A program made the position numbers and the translations under genes. From Nitrososphaerota archaeon (GTDB lineage: Archaea; Thermoproteota; Nitrososphaeria; Nitrososphaerales; Gagatemarchaeaceae), in NCBI GenBank assembly GCA_016200045.1, contig JACQFN010000002.1, positions 124,001 to 188,000 on the forward strand: DNA of 64,000 bases. Direction: 5' to 3'. Shown here piece by piece: positions 40,755 to 49,296 of this stretch; position 1 is the stretch's first letter, and the number at the start of each line of letters is the position of its first letter. The notes below the pieces were generated by a model that saw only the letters and a list, made by a program, of their open reading frames with translations, was not told the origin of the DNA and made no database searches.

Positions 40755-41562
40755 GTTTATTGCCGTCTGCCTGTTAACGCTACTCGTGCTTCCGCAGGTC
40801 GAACTGGTTTCTGCCTCCTCCAGGCCGATAGGAGTAAATGCTGGTGACCAAGCCGTTTACAGGTACGAAATCAGGACCTCCTTCGAGACGGAGACCGACA
40901 ACAGGAGTTCCACCGCGATGTTCAACGTTACAGTTGGAGTGCTGGCGGTCAACACGACCGGGGCCTTGGCAGCCATCCATTTCATCAACAGGCAGGAACC
41001 AATCATAGGGGGCGTTGTCAACACCTCTGCAAGCACGGTCGCTAGCAACCTCACATACGTCTACGACCCGTTCAACAACGAAACCTATCTTGGCAAGCTC
41101 GGATTTCCCGCCTTTGCATACACGGACTTGCAGAACGGGACACGAAGCTTCCAGCTGACCGTGCCCGTCGAGTCGCCTCCGGACTTCGTTGAAGCCAACG
41201 CCAGCACGCCGCATCAGACCATCGCTGTCTCGGTGACGAGGACGACCAGCCTGATTACCGTGAGCTTGAACGACACCCTTGCGGAGGGTGCGTCTCCCGC
41301 CGTGACCGCGGTCCAGAAATATGACCCAGCGACGGGCGTCTTGCAGTCCATGAGACTGCACTTCAGGCTCTTGGATGTCAGCAGATGGTTCCTTTACACT
41401 CTGCTTAGCTTCAGTCCTGGTCCCCCGGCATCACCCCTATGGTGGATTCCCTACGCCATTGTCGCAACCGCCGGGGGGGCGATCGCGATCTGGGTGGCCC
41501 TTCCCTACCGGAAGGGTAAGAAGGCCGACAGAATGAGAGAGAGATTCGGACGCAAGAAGTAG
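40744..41562 (+). CDS. Membrane-anchored extracytoplasmic protein of the peptide transporter operon, non-canonical start
   Basis: About 272 residues. The frame from GTG 40786 lacks a complete signal peptide, but bases upstream encode RIEFIAVCLLTLLVLPQVEL followed by VSA, a classical signal sequence. In that stretch there is no ATG, GTG or TTG; CTG 40744 or ATT 40750 must be used if it is translated. The mature part has many Asn-x-Ser/Thr sites, and a C-terminal membrane segment (IPYAIVATAGGAIAIWVALP) precedes a Lys/Arg tail. It overlaps the dppF-like gene by 11 bases. Function unknown; a transporter partner is possible. Confidence 0.65.
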   Translation: MRIEFIAVCLLTLLVLPQVELVSASSRPIGVNAGDQAVYRYEIRTSFETETDNRSSTAMFNVTVGVLAVNTTGALAAIHFINRQEPIIGGVVNTSASTVASNLTYVYDPFNNETYLGKLGFPAFAYTDLQNGTRSFQLTVPVESPPDFVEANASTPHQTIAVSVTRTTSLITVSLNDTLAEGASPAVTAVQKYDPATGVLQSMRLHFRLLDVSRWFLYTLLSFSPGPPASPLWWIPYAIVATAGGAIAIWVALPYRKGKKADRMRERFGRKK

Positions 41563-41576
41563 AGGGCTCACACCCT

Positions 41577-42089
41577 ATGTATCTTTCCAACATGCCGAAG
41601 AGGGCTCGGCCGTCAAGGAAGAGCATCGTCTGGTCAACTATCCTAGTGGTCACGGCCATCCTCCTCTCCCAACCGGTCTTCCTCTACGAGGCCTACGTCC
41701 CCGAGATTGCGATGGCTGTGACCGCGGGGACCGTATCAGCCTACAGGCTGAGGGCGCTTTTGAGGGGAATGCCAGAGCCACACGGCAGGGGGAAGGTGAC
41801 GGTAATAGATGAAGGGGCGGCTGCGAAGACAGGGGGGCTCCTTGTGGTTGGGGGAATCCTTTCCATCGTGGTCCTACTCGGGAGCATCTTCCTTGTTGGG
41901 TCATACTACGTACTTGCGATCATGCTGGGGCTCGCCGGCGGACTCCCGCTTTCCCAACTCTCTTACTTCGCGATCGTCCTGTGGATTGAGAAGAGGACCA
42001 AGAGCAACATCATGGTGATTGCTGAAGAGAGCACCCAGGACGGCAGGTCCGTCCTGATCAAGACGGTAGAAATGATACCCGAGTCCTAG
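41577..42089 (+). CDS. Three-pass membrane protein of unknown function
   Basis: A 170-residue protein with an N-terminal hydrophobic pair (STILVVTAILLSQPVFLYEA, PEIAMAVTAGTVSAYRLRAL) and two more segments around residues 90-135. A hydrophilic end (NIMVIAEESTQDGRSVLIKT) follows. ATG 41592 is an alternative start five codons downstream (MPKRARPSRKS). It lies 14 bases after the preceding gene and probably belongs to the transporter operon. Confidence 0.65.
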   Translation: MYLSNMPKRARPSRKSIVWSTILVVTAILLSQPVFLYEAYVPEIAMAVTAGTVSAYRLRALLRGMPEPHGRGKVTVIDEGAAAKTGGLLVVGGILSIVVLLGSIFLVGSYYVLAIMLGLAGGLPLSQLSYFAIVLWIEKRTKSNIMVIAEESTQDGRSVLIKTVEMIPES

Positions 42090-42135
42090 TCCCCGGATTC
42101 GGAAGCATGTCCACGGCAAGCGGTGTCATCGGACT

Positions 42136-42516
42136 TCACAGTTCGACGAGCCTCTCCAGGTTTGCCTTCTCCTTTGAATTGACGGTTCTGCCTTCAGAAT
42201 TGGTTTCTGACAGCTGGCCTAGCAGCGCATCTACGAACTTGGCCAAGGCCTCCTTCAGTTCGCTCTCGGCCCCCTTTGCCCCCACGACAGGCATCGTTTC
42301 TATCGCAGATTCAACCCTGAAAGGGCTCCGAATGAGGAAACTGAGCCGAGGCCTTGTCTGGTCTTCTACCGTGACCCGGAACTGACAAGGTCTCAAGACC
42401 TCGAACTCGGTCACGAACCCGCCCTGGTTCTTTCGGTAAGAGAAGCCGAGGTTGTCGAAGGCGGCCTGTGCTTTGCCGGAGAGTGTCAAGCTGTCAATCC
42501 GCGTGACTACTCGCAA
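42136..42516 (-). CDS. Hypothetical protein with a leaderless TTG start
   Basis: A 126-residue, soluble, alpha/beta protein (DNLGFSYRKNQGGFVTEFEV, then KEALAKFVDALLGQLSETNS). I do not recognise a family. The TTG at 42516 lies 27 nt from a TATA-like GCTAAAATC (minus) at 42540-42547, which supports the start. It faces the membrane protein gene ending at 42089 and is separate from the solute-binding protein gene. Confidence 0.55.
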   Translation of the reverse strand: MRVVTRIDSLTLSGKAQAAFDNLGFSYRKNQGGFVTEFEVLRPCQFRVTVEDQTRPRLSFLIRSPFRVESAIETMPVVGAKGAESELKEALAKFVDALLGQLSETNSEGRTVNSKEKANLERLVEL

Positions 42517-42650
42517 TGGCTGAAGCCCCCTATGATGTCGATTTTAGCCTTGTTTCCTTGGCTGAAAGGAAGGACGGCACATGCGGGACATCCGCTGGGT
42601 TGAGTCTTAGAAAACGGGAGAGGCAGTCGAGAGTATTGGCTCTCGAGTGC

Positions 42651-45491
42651 CTACTTTAATTTGAATCCGAGGTCCTGTACCCAGGTTCTTGCTAGCCCGT
42701 TGTATGTGTAGTGGACGGTAACGATCACGTGGGCAAGATATGGAGCCGCAGGTAGTGCGGCCGTGCTAAAGGAAGACGACTGGCAGAGGCCGTTGGCAAG
42801 ACCGCACGTCAGGGTTCCGCTGAACCCTGGTATGGTGGTACCAGAGGCATCTACGATCTTCCATGTGCAGCCAAGGGTACACAGAGAGCTCAGCGTAGCC
42901 CCCGCGACGTTGGCACCCCCGTTGGCACCTCCAGTAACCCCGAGGTTACTGAGGGTCATCGGTATCTTGCACTTGTGGTCGGTGAGCGGACATCTCGTCG
43001 TGTTGTATGTCCACTCGTATACGTTTGTCTTGATGGTGAATGATGCGCCATGAATGACTTGGTTGGCCGGTGCGTATGTGTAGTACTGCCAGAACGCCCT
43101 GTAGAAGTTCGGGTTGTTCACAAGCAACGCAGAACCCAGAGTTTCGTCAGTGGTCCTCAGAATGAACGGACCAGTGCCGATCTCAAGGTTGGGTAGTGCC
43201 TTCAACCAGCCGGGGAGCACGGCGCATGAGCCGGTCCTCGTGAAGGTGCATTGCGCCAGCGGCTGTTTCGCCGTGTCGAGCATTGTGACGTCCGTTGCGA
43301 ACTTGTCCTGGTTGTAGTACTTGAAGATGTGCCATGGCAGAACTGGAACCCCCAGGTTGAGGAGGTTCCAGACTGCGTGGTTATTGATCCATGCCTTTAG
43401 GGTCAGACCGTCCGGGCTGATCTGAGAAAGGATCAGGCCCGAGCCGCCCGCAAGGAGGCCGAGGAATGGCGTGGAGAGGTCTGGGAGCAACCCTACGGTG
43501 AGGAAGGGATTTGTAACTCCCGACTGCCAGAGTGAGTAGTTGAAGTCGTACGCGTCAGCGCGGACGTGGTCGCTGAAGTATACGTTATTCCTGAAGACGA
43601 ACGTGTAGATGTTCCCGTTGAACGCCTGTGAGATTTGGCCTTGGGCGCATGTCTGATGGCTTGCCTTCTGGAAGTAGAAGTTCTTGAACGTGGCACAACC
43701 CGTAGGAGTCGAGCCCGTGAATGAAGTTGTCGAGAAGCTAGTGGTCATCCAGCTCATGAACTGCAGCGGCGCCTGGAATCCGGCCACCGGAGTGTTCAGA
43801 GGCGAGTCATAGATGTTGCCCCAGACATCGTTGTCGTAAACGGTGGTCGCTGGCCACAATGGGTTCAGGCCGCCGTTCGGGTCTGGGATCTGGTCAAGAC
43901 CTACGTTCAGAGTCGTAGAGTACGGTGGGTTGGACAGGGTTGGCGCGGATATCTGGGATGGTGCGCATGTCGAGGTAGTTGAGGTCCAGCACGTCCTATA
44001 GAGGTTCAAGCCAGTGTAGAACAGTCCGGGACCGCCGCTTGTGCCGTAGTTCGGGATGAATGCCCATCCGGCCCAGCCCGTGATGTAGTTGGCAAAGAGA
44101 GTCTTTGTGTAGTAGATGACCATCATTGCGAGCCCCCTCAGCTGCGCCTTAGCCACGTTAACTGTCGCGGCTGAAGCTGCAGAGCCGGTTGACGCAAAGA
44201 TGGAGGGGTTTGAGTATTTGTCCATGGTAGCGTTGTGCAGGTTGGTTGGGTTGATTGTTGACGCCCCAAACGCGCTGTTCTGTGCGTCGACGAAGAACAC
44301 ATAGTTGACACTAGCCGAATACCCGAAGCTGTACATGTCCCAGTCGTCGATACCGGCACCGTACACAGTGTGCGAGTAGTTGTAGACCGGCTTTGTGTTC
44401 CAGCCGGGGCATGCCCCAGCGCCCGAAGTCGTCGTGCTGAAGACCAGTCCTGGCTTTGGATAGCTCGCCGCGCAGGTAGCTGATGTTCCAGTTGGGGTGT
44501 ATATGCCGTCGCTAATTACGGCTGCAGCCGACGGGCCGAACACGTGGGCCCTAGCATAGACGATGCCACCGGTGCCCTTCAAGTTGGCCGCCGTCAACAG
44601 GCCGATGCGTGCAGAGTTGGGGACAATCCAGTCGCTGAAGTAGTGCCTTCCAAGGCTGTTCCTGTATACCCACAATGGTACGAAGTAGTTGCCGGGTGAG
44701 AAGCCCTTCGTGCTGGCGGTCGTGCAACTTGTTGCCTTTACACACCACCAGGCGCTAGAGACTCCTGTGCCATAGTTGAGCGCTGCCTTCAGACTGTTGG
44801 TCAGCGTGGTACAGGCCGCGGGCGCCGCGCCCGTGGAGATGTCCCCGGTCAGCTGACTGCAACCGGCTGTCGAGTAGGCTGTTGGGATGCCCGCTACCAG
44901 GTGGTATGGAACTATGTATTCCCCACCACCCAAAGATGCAGGGGCCTTGATGCTTACCAATTGCTGGACCGCTTTGACCAAGTTCCTGGCGCTTCCGTAG
45001 CTCCAGGTCGACCCATATGTCGTATCGCACGATGTGGCGAAAGACGAACACGGGAAGAGTGCCGGAGTGACGGTACCTGCGATACCTCCGAGGTACGTCC
45101 CGAGGAACTGTGTTGCGTTCCAGAGGTACTCTATGGCTCTATGGAACTTCGAGTCGTTCACAATTGGTCTGAGCTGGTTGAAGTATATTCCCTGGAGCCC
45201 GAAACTGCCCGTAGTGCCTTTCTGGGCCGAGGAGAAGCCAGCCCACTCAGCGGCGGAGAAGGATAGGTCGTAGGCCATGATGCTACCTGATCCCAGTATT
45301 CCAGCCTTCGAGGTGGTACTGTCCGCGTTGACATACTTTATCGCGTCAATGCGTGGACCGTAGGTAATACAGACCGGCGATGTTGTTGGGTAACAGAATG
45401 CAGTTGCGAAAACTGGCGCTGAAAATAGTGTTGTAGTTGGTGCGAGTAGCAAGAGAGAGAGTAAAGCAAATATTCGATATTTGCTGTTCAT
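42651..45491 (-). CDS. Very large extracellular solute-binding protein (SBP_bac_5 / oligopeptide-binding type)
   Basis: About 946 residues, against 500-650 for usual DppA/OppA. A signal peptide (RIFALLSLLLLAPTTTLFSA, cleavage near FATA) is followed by the SBP_bac_5-type layout: FHRAIEYLWNATQFLGTYLG early, and later YTFVFRNNVYFSDHVRADAY, the latter typical of the 'F-x-L-R-x-x-v-x-F-x-d-G-x-x-x-t-A-x-D' block. It is rich in Ser, Thr, Asn and Cys. ATG 45491 is chosen; the frame goes up to 45539, but a TATA-like CATAAAAG (minus) lies at 45522-45529. It is convergent with the DppBCDF operon side and likely feeds it. Confidence 0.87.
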   Translation of the reverse strand: MNSKYRIFALLSLLLLAPTTTLFSAPVFATAFCYPTTSPVCITYGPRIDAIKYVNADSTTSKAGILGSGSIMAYDLSFSAAEWAGFSSAQKGTTGSFGLQGIYFNQLRPIVNDSKFHRAIEYLWNATQFLGTYLGGIAGTVTPALFPCSSFATSCDTTYGSTWSYGSARNLVKAVQQLVSIKAPASLGGGEYIVPYHLVAGIPTAYSTAGCSQLTGDISTGAAPAACTTLTNSLKAALNYGTGVSSAWWCVKATSCTTASTKGFSPGNYFVPLWVYRNSLGRHYFSDWIVPNSARIGLLTAANLKGTGGIVYARAHVFGPSAAAVISDGIYTPTGTSATCAASYPKPGLVFSTTTSGAGACPGWNTKPVYNYSHTVYGAGIDDWDMYSFGYSASVNYVFFVDAQNSAFGASTINPTNLHNATMDKYSNPSIFASTGSAASAATVNVAKAQLRGLAMMVIYYTKTLFANYITGWAGWAFIPNYGTSGGPGLFYTGLNLYRTCWTSTTSTCAPSQISAPTLSNPPYSTTLNVGLDQIPDPNGGLNPLWPATTVYDNDVWGNIYDSPLNTPVAGFQAPLQFMSWMTTSFSTTSFTGSTPTGCATFKNFYFQKASHQTCAQGQISQAFNGNIYTFVFRNNVYFSDHVRADAYDFNYSLWQSGVTNPFLTVGLLPDLSTPFLGLLAGGSGLILSQISPDGLTLKAWINNHAVWNLLNLGVPVLPWHIFKYYNQDKFATDVTMLDTAKQPLAQCTFTRTGSCAVLPGWLKALPNLEIGTGPFILRTTDETLGSALLVNNPNFYRAFWQYYTYAPANQVIHGASFTIKTNVYEWTYNTTRCPLTDHKCKIPMTLSNLGVTGGANGGANVAGATLSSLCTLGCTWKIVDASGTTIPGFSGTLTCGLANGLCQSSSFSTAALPAAPYLAHVIVTVHYTYNGLARTWVQDLGFKLK

Positions 45492-45658
45492 GTTTTCGGC
45501 GTGTAGGGCCTTCGTGAGGCTTTTATGCATTATTACCATTAATGGACGCTATAGAGACCCTGAGGGACTGTTCGGCGAATCTTGGAAGACGCATCAATGG
45601 AATGGCCTAATAGAGCGGATCTAGCCTACCAGCAGGTCGATACAGCAGAAAGTCGTCG

Positions 45659-47023
45659 CTACGCCGTTGTGGGTGCAGGTCCCGACTTCGGCCCACTTCT
45701 GCGAATCAGAACGGCTACCGCGATTATTGCAATGACCAATACAACCACGGCCGTAATGTAGACGCACGTATAGTTCGGACCCGAACTCGACGTTGAATTC
45801 GCCGCAGAGGAGTTGGTGTTCCCGCACAAGACTGAGAAGAAGTCTGCAGTCGCATTGACCGTGGTCGAGTTTGTCTCCGTTGCGGTCGAGTTGGTCGTCT
45901 GGGTTGTAGTTGAATTGGTGGATTCCTTCGTGGTTGAGTTGGTGAACCCTGTCGTTGTCGTGTTCATGACGGTCGAGGTCGTGTTGGTGGAGGTCGTGGA
46001 GTTCGTGACCGCTGTTGTCGTCGTCGTAGTGGTCGAGACTGAACCCGCGCCTATGACGGAAACGGTATTGTCGCCAGAATTCGCAACGTACGCAAACCCG
46101 TTGACCGGGTCGAATGCGACCGCGACGGGGTTCAGGCCAACGGTCACATTGGCAATGGCGGCATGAGTTGCATCTATCACCGTGACGGTGTTGTCGACGG
46201 AGTTCGCGACGAAGACTGTTCCGGAAGACGGGTCCACAGCGACCCCGGAAGGCGTGTTCCCTGTGGGGACCGTGGCAAGGATATTGTTGGAACTGTCGAG
46301 AATCGTGATTGAATTGTCCAAGGCGTTCACCACGATGACATTCCCGTTCGAAGAGTCCACTGCAATCGCGGCCGGGTCAGTCCCGACCGGTACGTTTGCG
46401 ACTGGGGTGTCGGATGAATTGATTATCGTCACGTTGTTGTCTAGCGAGTCAGTTACGTACACGTTCCCGGTGGAGGGGTTCACGGCGACCGCGCTGGGGC
46501 CGTTGCCGACGGGGACGGTGGCGACAAGTACGTTCGTTGAGGCGTTGATAACAGAAACCGTGTTGTTGGCGTTGTTCACGACGTAGACCTTGTCGTTGAA
46601 CGGGTTGTACGCGATCGCGACCGGGCTTGGCCCGACGGATATGTTCTTCACCTGGGCATTCGAAGAATCGAGGACAGTTACATTGTTGTCCAGGGAGTCG
46701 GCCACATATACCATCCCTGTAGTCGGGTTTACGGCTACACCCAGCGGCTGGTTCCCGACGTGCGCCTTTCCAGTCACCGTGTTTGTCGAGCCGTCTATGA
46801 TGGTTAAGTTGTTGTCGGACGCCGCTACGTAGATTGTATTGGTGCTTGTGTTAATCGCTAATCCCACCGGCGTCGTGCCCAAGTCGATCGTGCTCACCGG
46901 GAATGACACGCTAGCCCTCAGGCTTCCCACTACGCTGAAGCCGACCAGGATTACGACGAGAGCGGAGGCGATAAGCTGCGTCAAGCGCCTGCGCGGTCCG
47001 ATGCCAAGAACCAAGTGCGACAA
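45659..47023 (-). CDS. YVTN beta-propeller surface protein with Thr-rich stalk
   Basis: About 454 residues from TTG 47023. A signal or anchor segment (LIASALVVILVGFSVVGSLR) precedes eight or nine YVTN repeats (VYVADSLDNNVTVLDSSN, VFVANSVDNTVTVIDATH). A stalk built of Asn-Ser-Thr-Thr repeats (around residues 340-405) leads to a C-terminal membrane segment (VYITAVVVLVIAIIAVAVLI) and basic tail. It is a relative of the 34299-35525 protein but has no PEF motif. A TATA-like TTTTATAC lies at 47050-47057. Upstream frame extension to 47077 is possible. Confidence 0.83.
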   Translation of the reverse strand: MSHLVLGIGPRRRLTQLIASALVVILVGFSVVGSLRASVSFPVSTIDLGTTPVGLAINTSTNTIYVAASDNNLTIIDGSTNTVTGKAHVGNQPLGVAVNPTTGMVYVADSLDNNVTVLDSSNAQVKNISVGPSPVAIAYNPFNDKVYVVNNANNTVSVINASTNVLVATVPVGNGPSAVAVNPSTGNVYVTDSLDNNVTIINSSDTPVANVPVGTDPAAIAVDSSNGNVIVVNALDNSITILDSSNNILATVPTGNTPSGVAVDPSSGTVFVANSVDNTVTVIDATHAAIANVTVGLNPVAVAFDPVNGFAYVANSGDNTVSVIGAGSVSTTTTTTTAVTNSTTSTNTTSTVMNTTTTGFTNSTTKESTNSTTTQTTNSTATETNSTTVNATADFFSVLCGNTNSSAANSTSSSGPNYTCVYITAVVVLVIAIIAVAVLIRRSGPKSGPAPTTA

Positions 47024-47093
47024 ATCCTCGGCCCCGAACTGAAATTCGGTATAAAAGGGTTGAAGGGCCAATGCCACTCCTTGTTTGGTTTGG

Positions 47094-47110
47094 TCGTCTG
47101 GACCAGACGA
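47094..47110. promoter_or_regulatory. Inverted repeat upstream of the YVTN gene, candidate operator
   Basis: TCGTCTGG and CCAGACGA form a perfect 8+8 inverted repeat with one base between. It lies about 40 bases upstream of the TATA box of the YVTN gene. A dimeric regulator site is possible; no regulator is assigned. Confidence 0.35.
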
Positions 47111-47231
47111 CAGCAGAGCAGGTGGCCCTTCCCGACCTAGGGCTTCGGGAGCTCAGCGAATGGTTGACTGCCAAACTTGAATCTGGGCAAGTAGGAAGCT
47201 AGCAGGCTGTCGGAGTCGCTTTGACTGCCCC

Positions 47232-47247
47232 CTGCCTTATAAGGCAG
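47232..47247. promoter_or_regulatory. Perfect 16-base palindrome with a TATA core
   Basis: CTGCCTTATAAGGCAG is fully self-complementary and lies in the gap between the divergent genes starting at 47023 and 47298. Its centre contains TTATAA. It could be an operator over a promoter element of the plus gene. Confidence 0.45.
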
Positions 47248-47297
47248 AATTTCGTTCCCAAAACGAATAAGTAGTCGCCGAAGGCCTCTACGGACAC

Positions 47298-47987
47298 TTG
47301 AAAACAACTCAAGCTTCAAGAAAACTCCTCTACTTGAGCTCACTGTTGCTGGGTACAGTTCTCGCTATCACGCCTAGTTTGGCGGTAGCTGGGACTACGA
47401 CCTACGACAACAAGAGCGGAGAGAACGCCACAGTCAACGTCACCGACAATCAAGATGCTGCAAGCTTCACTGTAACAGCAGCGGGAGCCTGCACCGGCGA
47501 CACCCTTTCAACTTGCAATACCATCCCATTCCTTACTGAAACTCAAATCGCGCTGATTACTGAGTATCAGTATCATGTTGGTGGATTCAAGATATCCTCT
47601 CCCAACACTCAGACACCCGACTTCCCATGCATAGGGCTGGCATACGGCTGCTCTCCGACGCAAGAATACGGCATACCAGGCTCAACTGTTCTCCAATACG
47701 GAACCAGCGGGCCTGAGACCCTGATGCAGTTTCTCCAGTCTCTGCACTCCTACTACATGTTCACCGGAATCGGTGACACCGACACAGTGACCCTGCACGG
47801 AGGTATGACCAACGACATCTTCTCGATCACAACGCCCGGGTCCAGCAGCGCGATTACAGTCACTGCGGGTCTTGGCAACAGCACCTACAACCTGATCCTC
47901 GGTGACACCGGGACACTCACAATAGACGCGAGCCACAGCAACGCAGCATTCAACTACTACAACGTAATCTACGAATATCCTCACTAG
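47298..47987 (+). CDS. Small secreted protein, beta-rich
   Basis: A 229-residue protein. The signal peptide is KLLYLSSLLLGTVLAITPSL followed by AVAG. The mature protein contains four cysteines and, near its end, a repeated Gly-Asp-Thr pattern (GDTDTVTLHGG, GDTGTLTIDASHS) as in beta-solenoid or hemolysin-type repeats. The start is TTG 47298, with a weak CGAATAAG about 28-30 nt upstream. It has no C-terminal anchor, so it is probably released or held by other surface proteins. A hairpin with a T-run follows its stop. Confidence 0.7.
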   Translation: MKTTQASRKLLYLSSLLLGTVLAITPSLAVAGTTTYDNKSGENATVNVTDNQDAASFTVTAAGACTGDTLSTCNTIPFLTETQIALITEYQYHVGGFKISSPNTQTPDFPCIGLAYGCSPTQEYGIPGSTVLQYGTSGPETLMQFLQSLHSYYMFTGIGDTDTVTLHGGMTNDIFSITTPGSSSAITVTAGLGNSTYNLILGDTGTLTIDASHSNAAFNYYNVIYEYPH

Positions 47988-48020
47988 CGTTGCCGTAGGG
48001 GCAACGCTGCCTTCCTTTTT
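47986..48020 (+). terminator. Intrinsic terminator-like hairpin
   Basis: AGCGTTGCC and GGCAACGCT form a perfect 9-bp stem around a GTAGG loop right after the stop of the secreted protein gene. A pyrimidine/T-rich run (CTTCCTTTTT) follows. Confidence 0.7.
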
Positions 48021-48122
48021 CTTCTGAAAGAAAAGACAGCGACGGTTCTGGACGCGACTCCGAGAATCAGATTTTTTCGCGACTCACTTTAAGTAGTTCC
48101 GCTGCAGCCCACTCCGACCAAT

Positions 48123-49241
48123 TTGCCCTCCGCTCCGACTAGACGACAGAAGAAGAGCAGGAGCAGGCTCGCGGGCGCCATCGTCATCGTCCTGATAGTT
48201 GTAGCCGCCCTCCTCTTTCTGCTCCTACAGGGAGGGGCAGGAATCATCTTTCCTCCCACCACGCCAGGGAGAACCTCCACCGCACCACAGGGTCCCCCTA
48301 TCAACGTCCAGTTCACTACTCCTCAGCAGGAGTGGTTTGACTATATCGGGAATACCCCCGTTGCGCTCAGCCTCAGCGCCGCGCCGGGAAGGCTCTCCCC
48401 AGCGTACGTCAGCTACCTCTGGGACTTTGGCGACGGCACGAACAGCACGCTCCCTGCGGTCATTCATGTGTTCCCACAGAATTGCATCTACGATATCAGA
48501 CTGACGACGAGGGACGCCAAAGGGGGGACCGAGGTAGGGACTCTGCTCTTCGCCATACTTCCCCCGCCGAGGAGTTCCAACATGCTGGTTGTATGCCCGC
48601 GGGAGGGGACGGCGGGCATTACGCCCGTGGTACTTGGAGGATGGTCCTACACATCCAGCCAGGCCGTGCGGATACTGAGCGGCGGGAAGATGATAGAGAC
48701 GACCACTTCTGATTCTAGAGGAAGCTGGGACGTGAACATCACCGGGGACCTCCCGCCGAGGGTCAACGGGACGCGGTATGTCATCTCAACTTCTCCCCCA
48801 GGGGCTACTCAGAGCTTCCTGACCCTCGAGGGCATCAGGGCCAGCCCCACGTCGGGGGAGCCTGGAGACCCTTTCACGCTCGAGGGTAGGTCGTACCCGG
48901 CGAACACCACGGTCTCGCTATTCCTCGGAGGGGTCGCATTGGGACAGGCGCTGACGGACGAGAACGGGACGTTTGTGGCCGGCCTCCAAGTCCCGACCGC
49001 ACTTCACTATGCAGGGACCTACCAGTTCACGACCAACCCCCCTGTCCTAGGAGCGAGCGCTTCTTTCAGGATCCCCGTGACTGCGGCCACTCCCCTCCCG
49101 CCTCCGTTCAACCTTTGGTGGCTGGTGGTCCTCATCGTCCTGGCGCTTCTGGTGGCGCTCATAGTCATCTACTGGAGAAGAAGGAAGAAACGAATGGAGT
49201 CCGCGGGTCCCCAATCCGAGGCCCTTGAGAGCCAGGCCTGA
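48123..49241 (+). CDS. PKD-domain surface protein, anchored at both ends
   Basis: A 372-residue protein. A basic start and a strong membrane segment (IVIVLIVVAALLFLLLQGGA) precede a PKD-like domain (AYVSYLWDFGDGTNST, then DIRLTTRDAKGGTEVGTLLF) and a further Ig-like domain (residues about 235-310). A second membrane segment (LWWLVVLIVLALLVALIVIY) and RRRKKR close it. TTG 48123 lies about 30 nt from a TATA-like CTTTAAGT (48087-48094). It is a cell-surface or adhesion protein by inference. Confidence 0.78.
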   Translation: MPSAPTRRQKKSRSRLAGAIVIVLIVVAALLFLLLQGGAGIIFPPTTPGRTSTAPQGPPINVQFTTPQQEWFDYIGNTPVALSLSAAPGRLSPAYVSYLWDFGDGTNSTLPAVIHVFPQNCIYDIRLTTRDAKGGTEVGTLLFAILPPPRSSNMLVVCPREGTAGITPVVLGGWSYTSSQAVRILSGGKMIETTTSDSRGSWDVNITGDLPPRVNGTRYVISTSPPGATQSFLTLEGIRASPTSGEPGDPFTLEGRSYPANTTVSLFLGGVALGQALTDENGTFVAGLQVPTALHYAGTYQFTTNPPVLGASASFRIPVTAATPLPPPFNLWWLVVLIVLALLVALIVIYWRRRKKRMESAGPQSEALESQA

Positions 49242-49296
49242 CCCGACATACTAACGAGAATTCATAAATACAAACCGACTCGCCGTGAGACAGCCC

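Noticed and set aside
45813-46832. Plus-strand frames over the YVTN repeats
   Set aside because: They are mirror frames of repetitive minus-strand coding sequence; the propeller repeats are in the minus frame.
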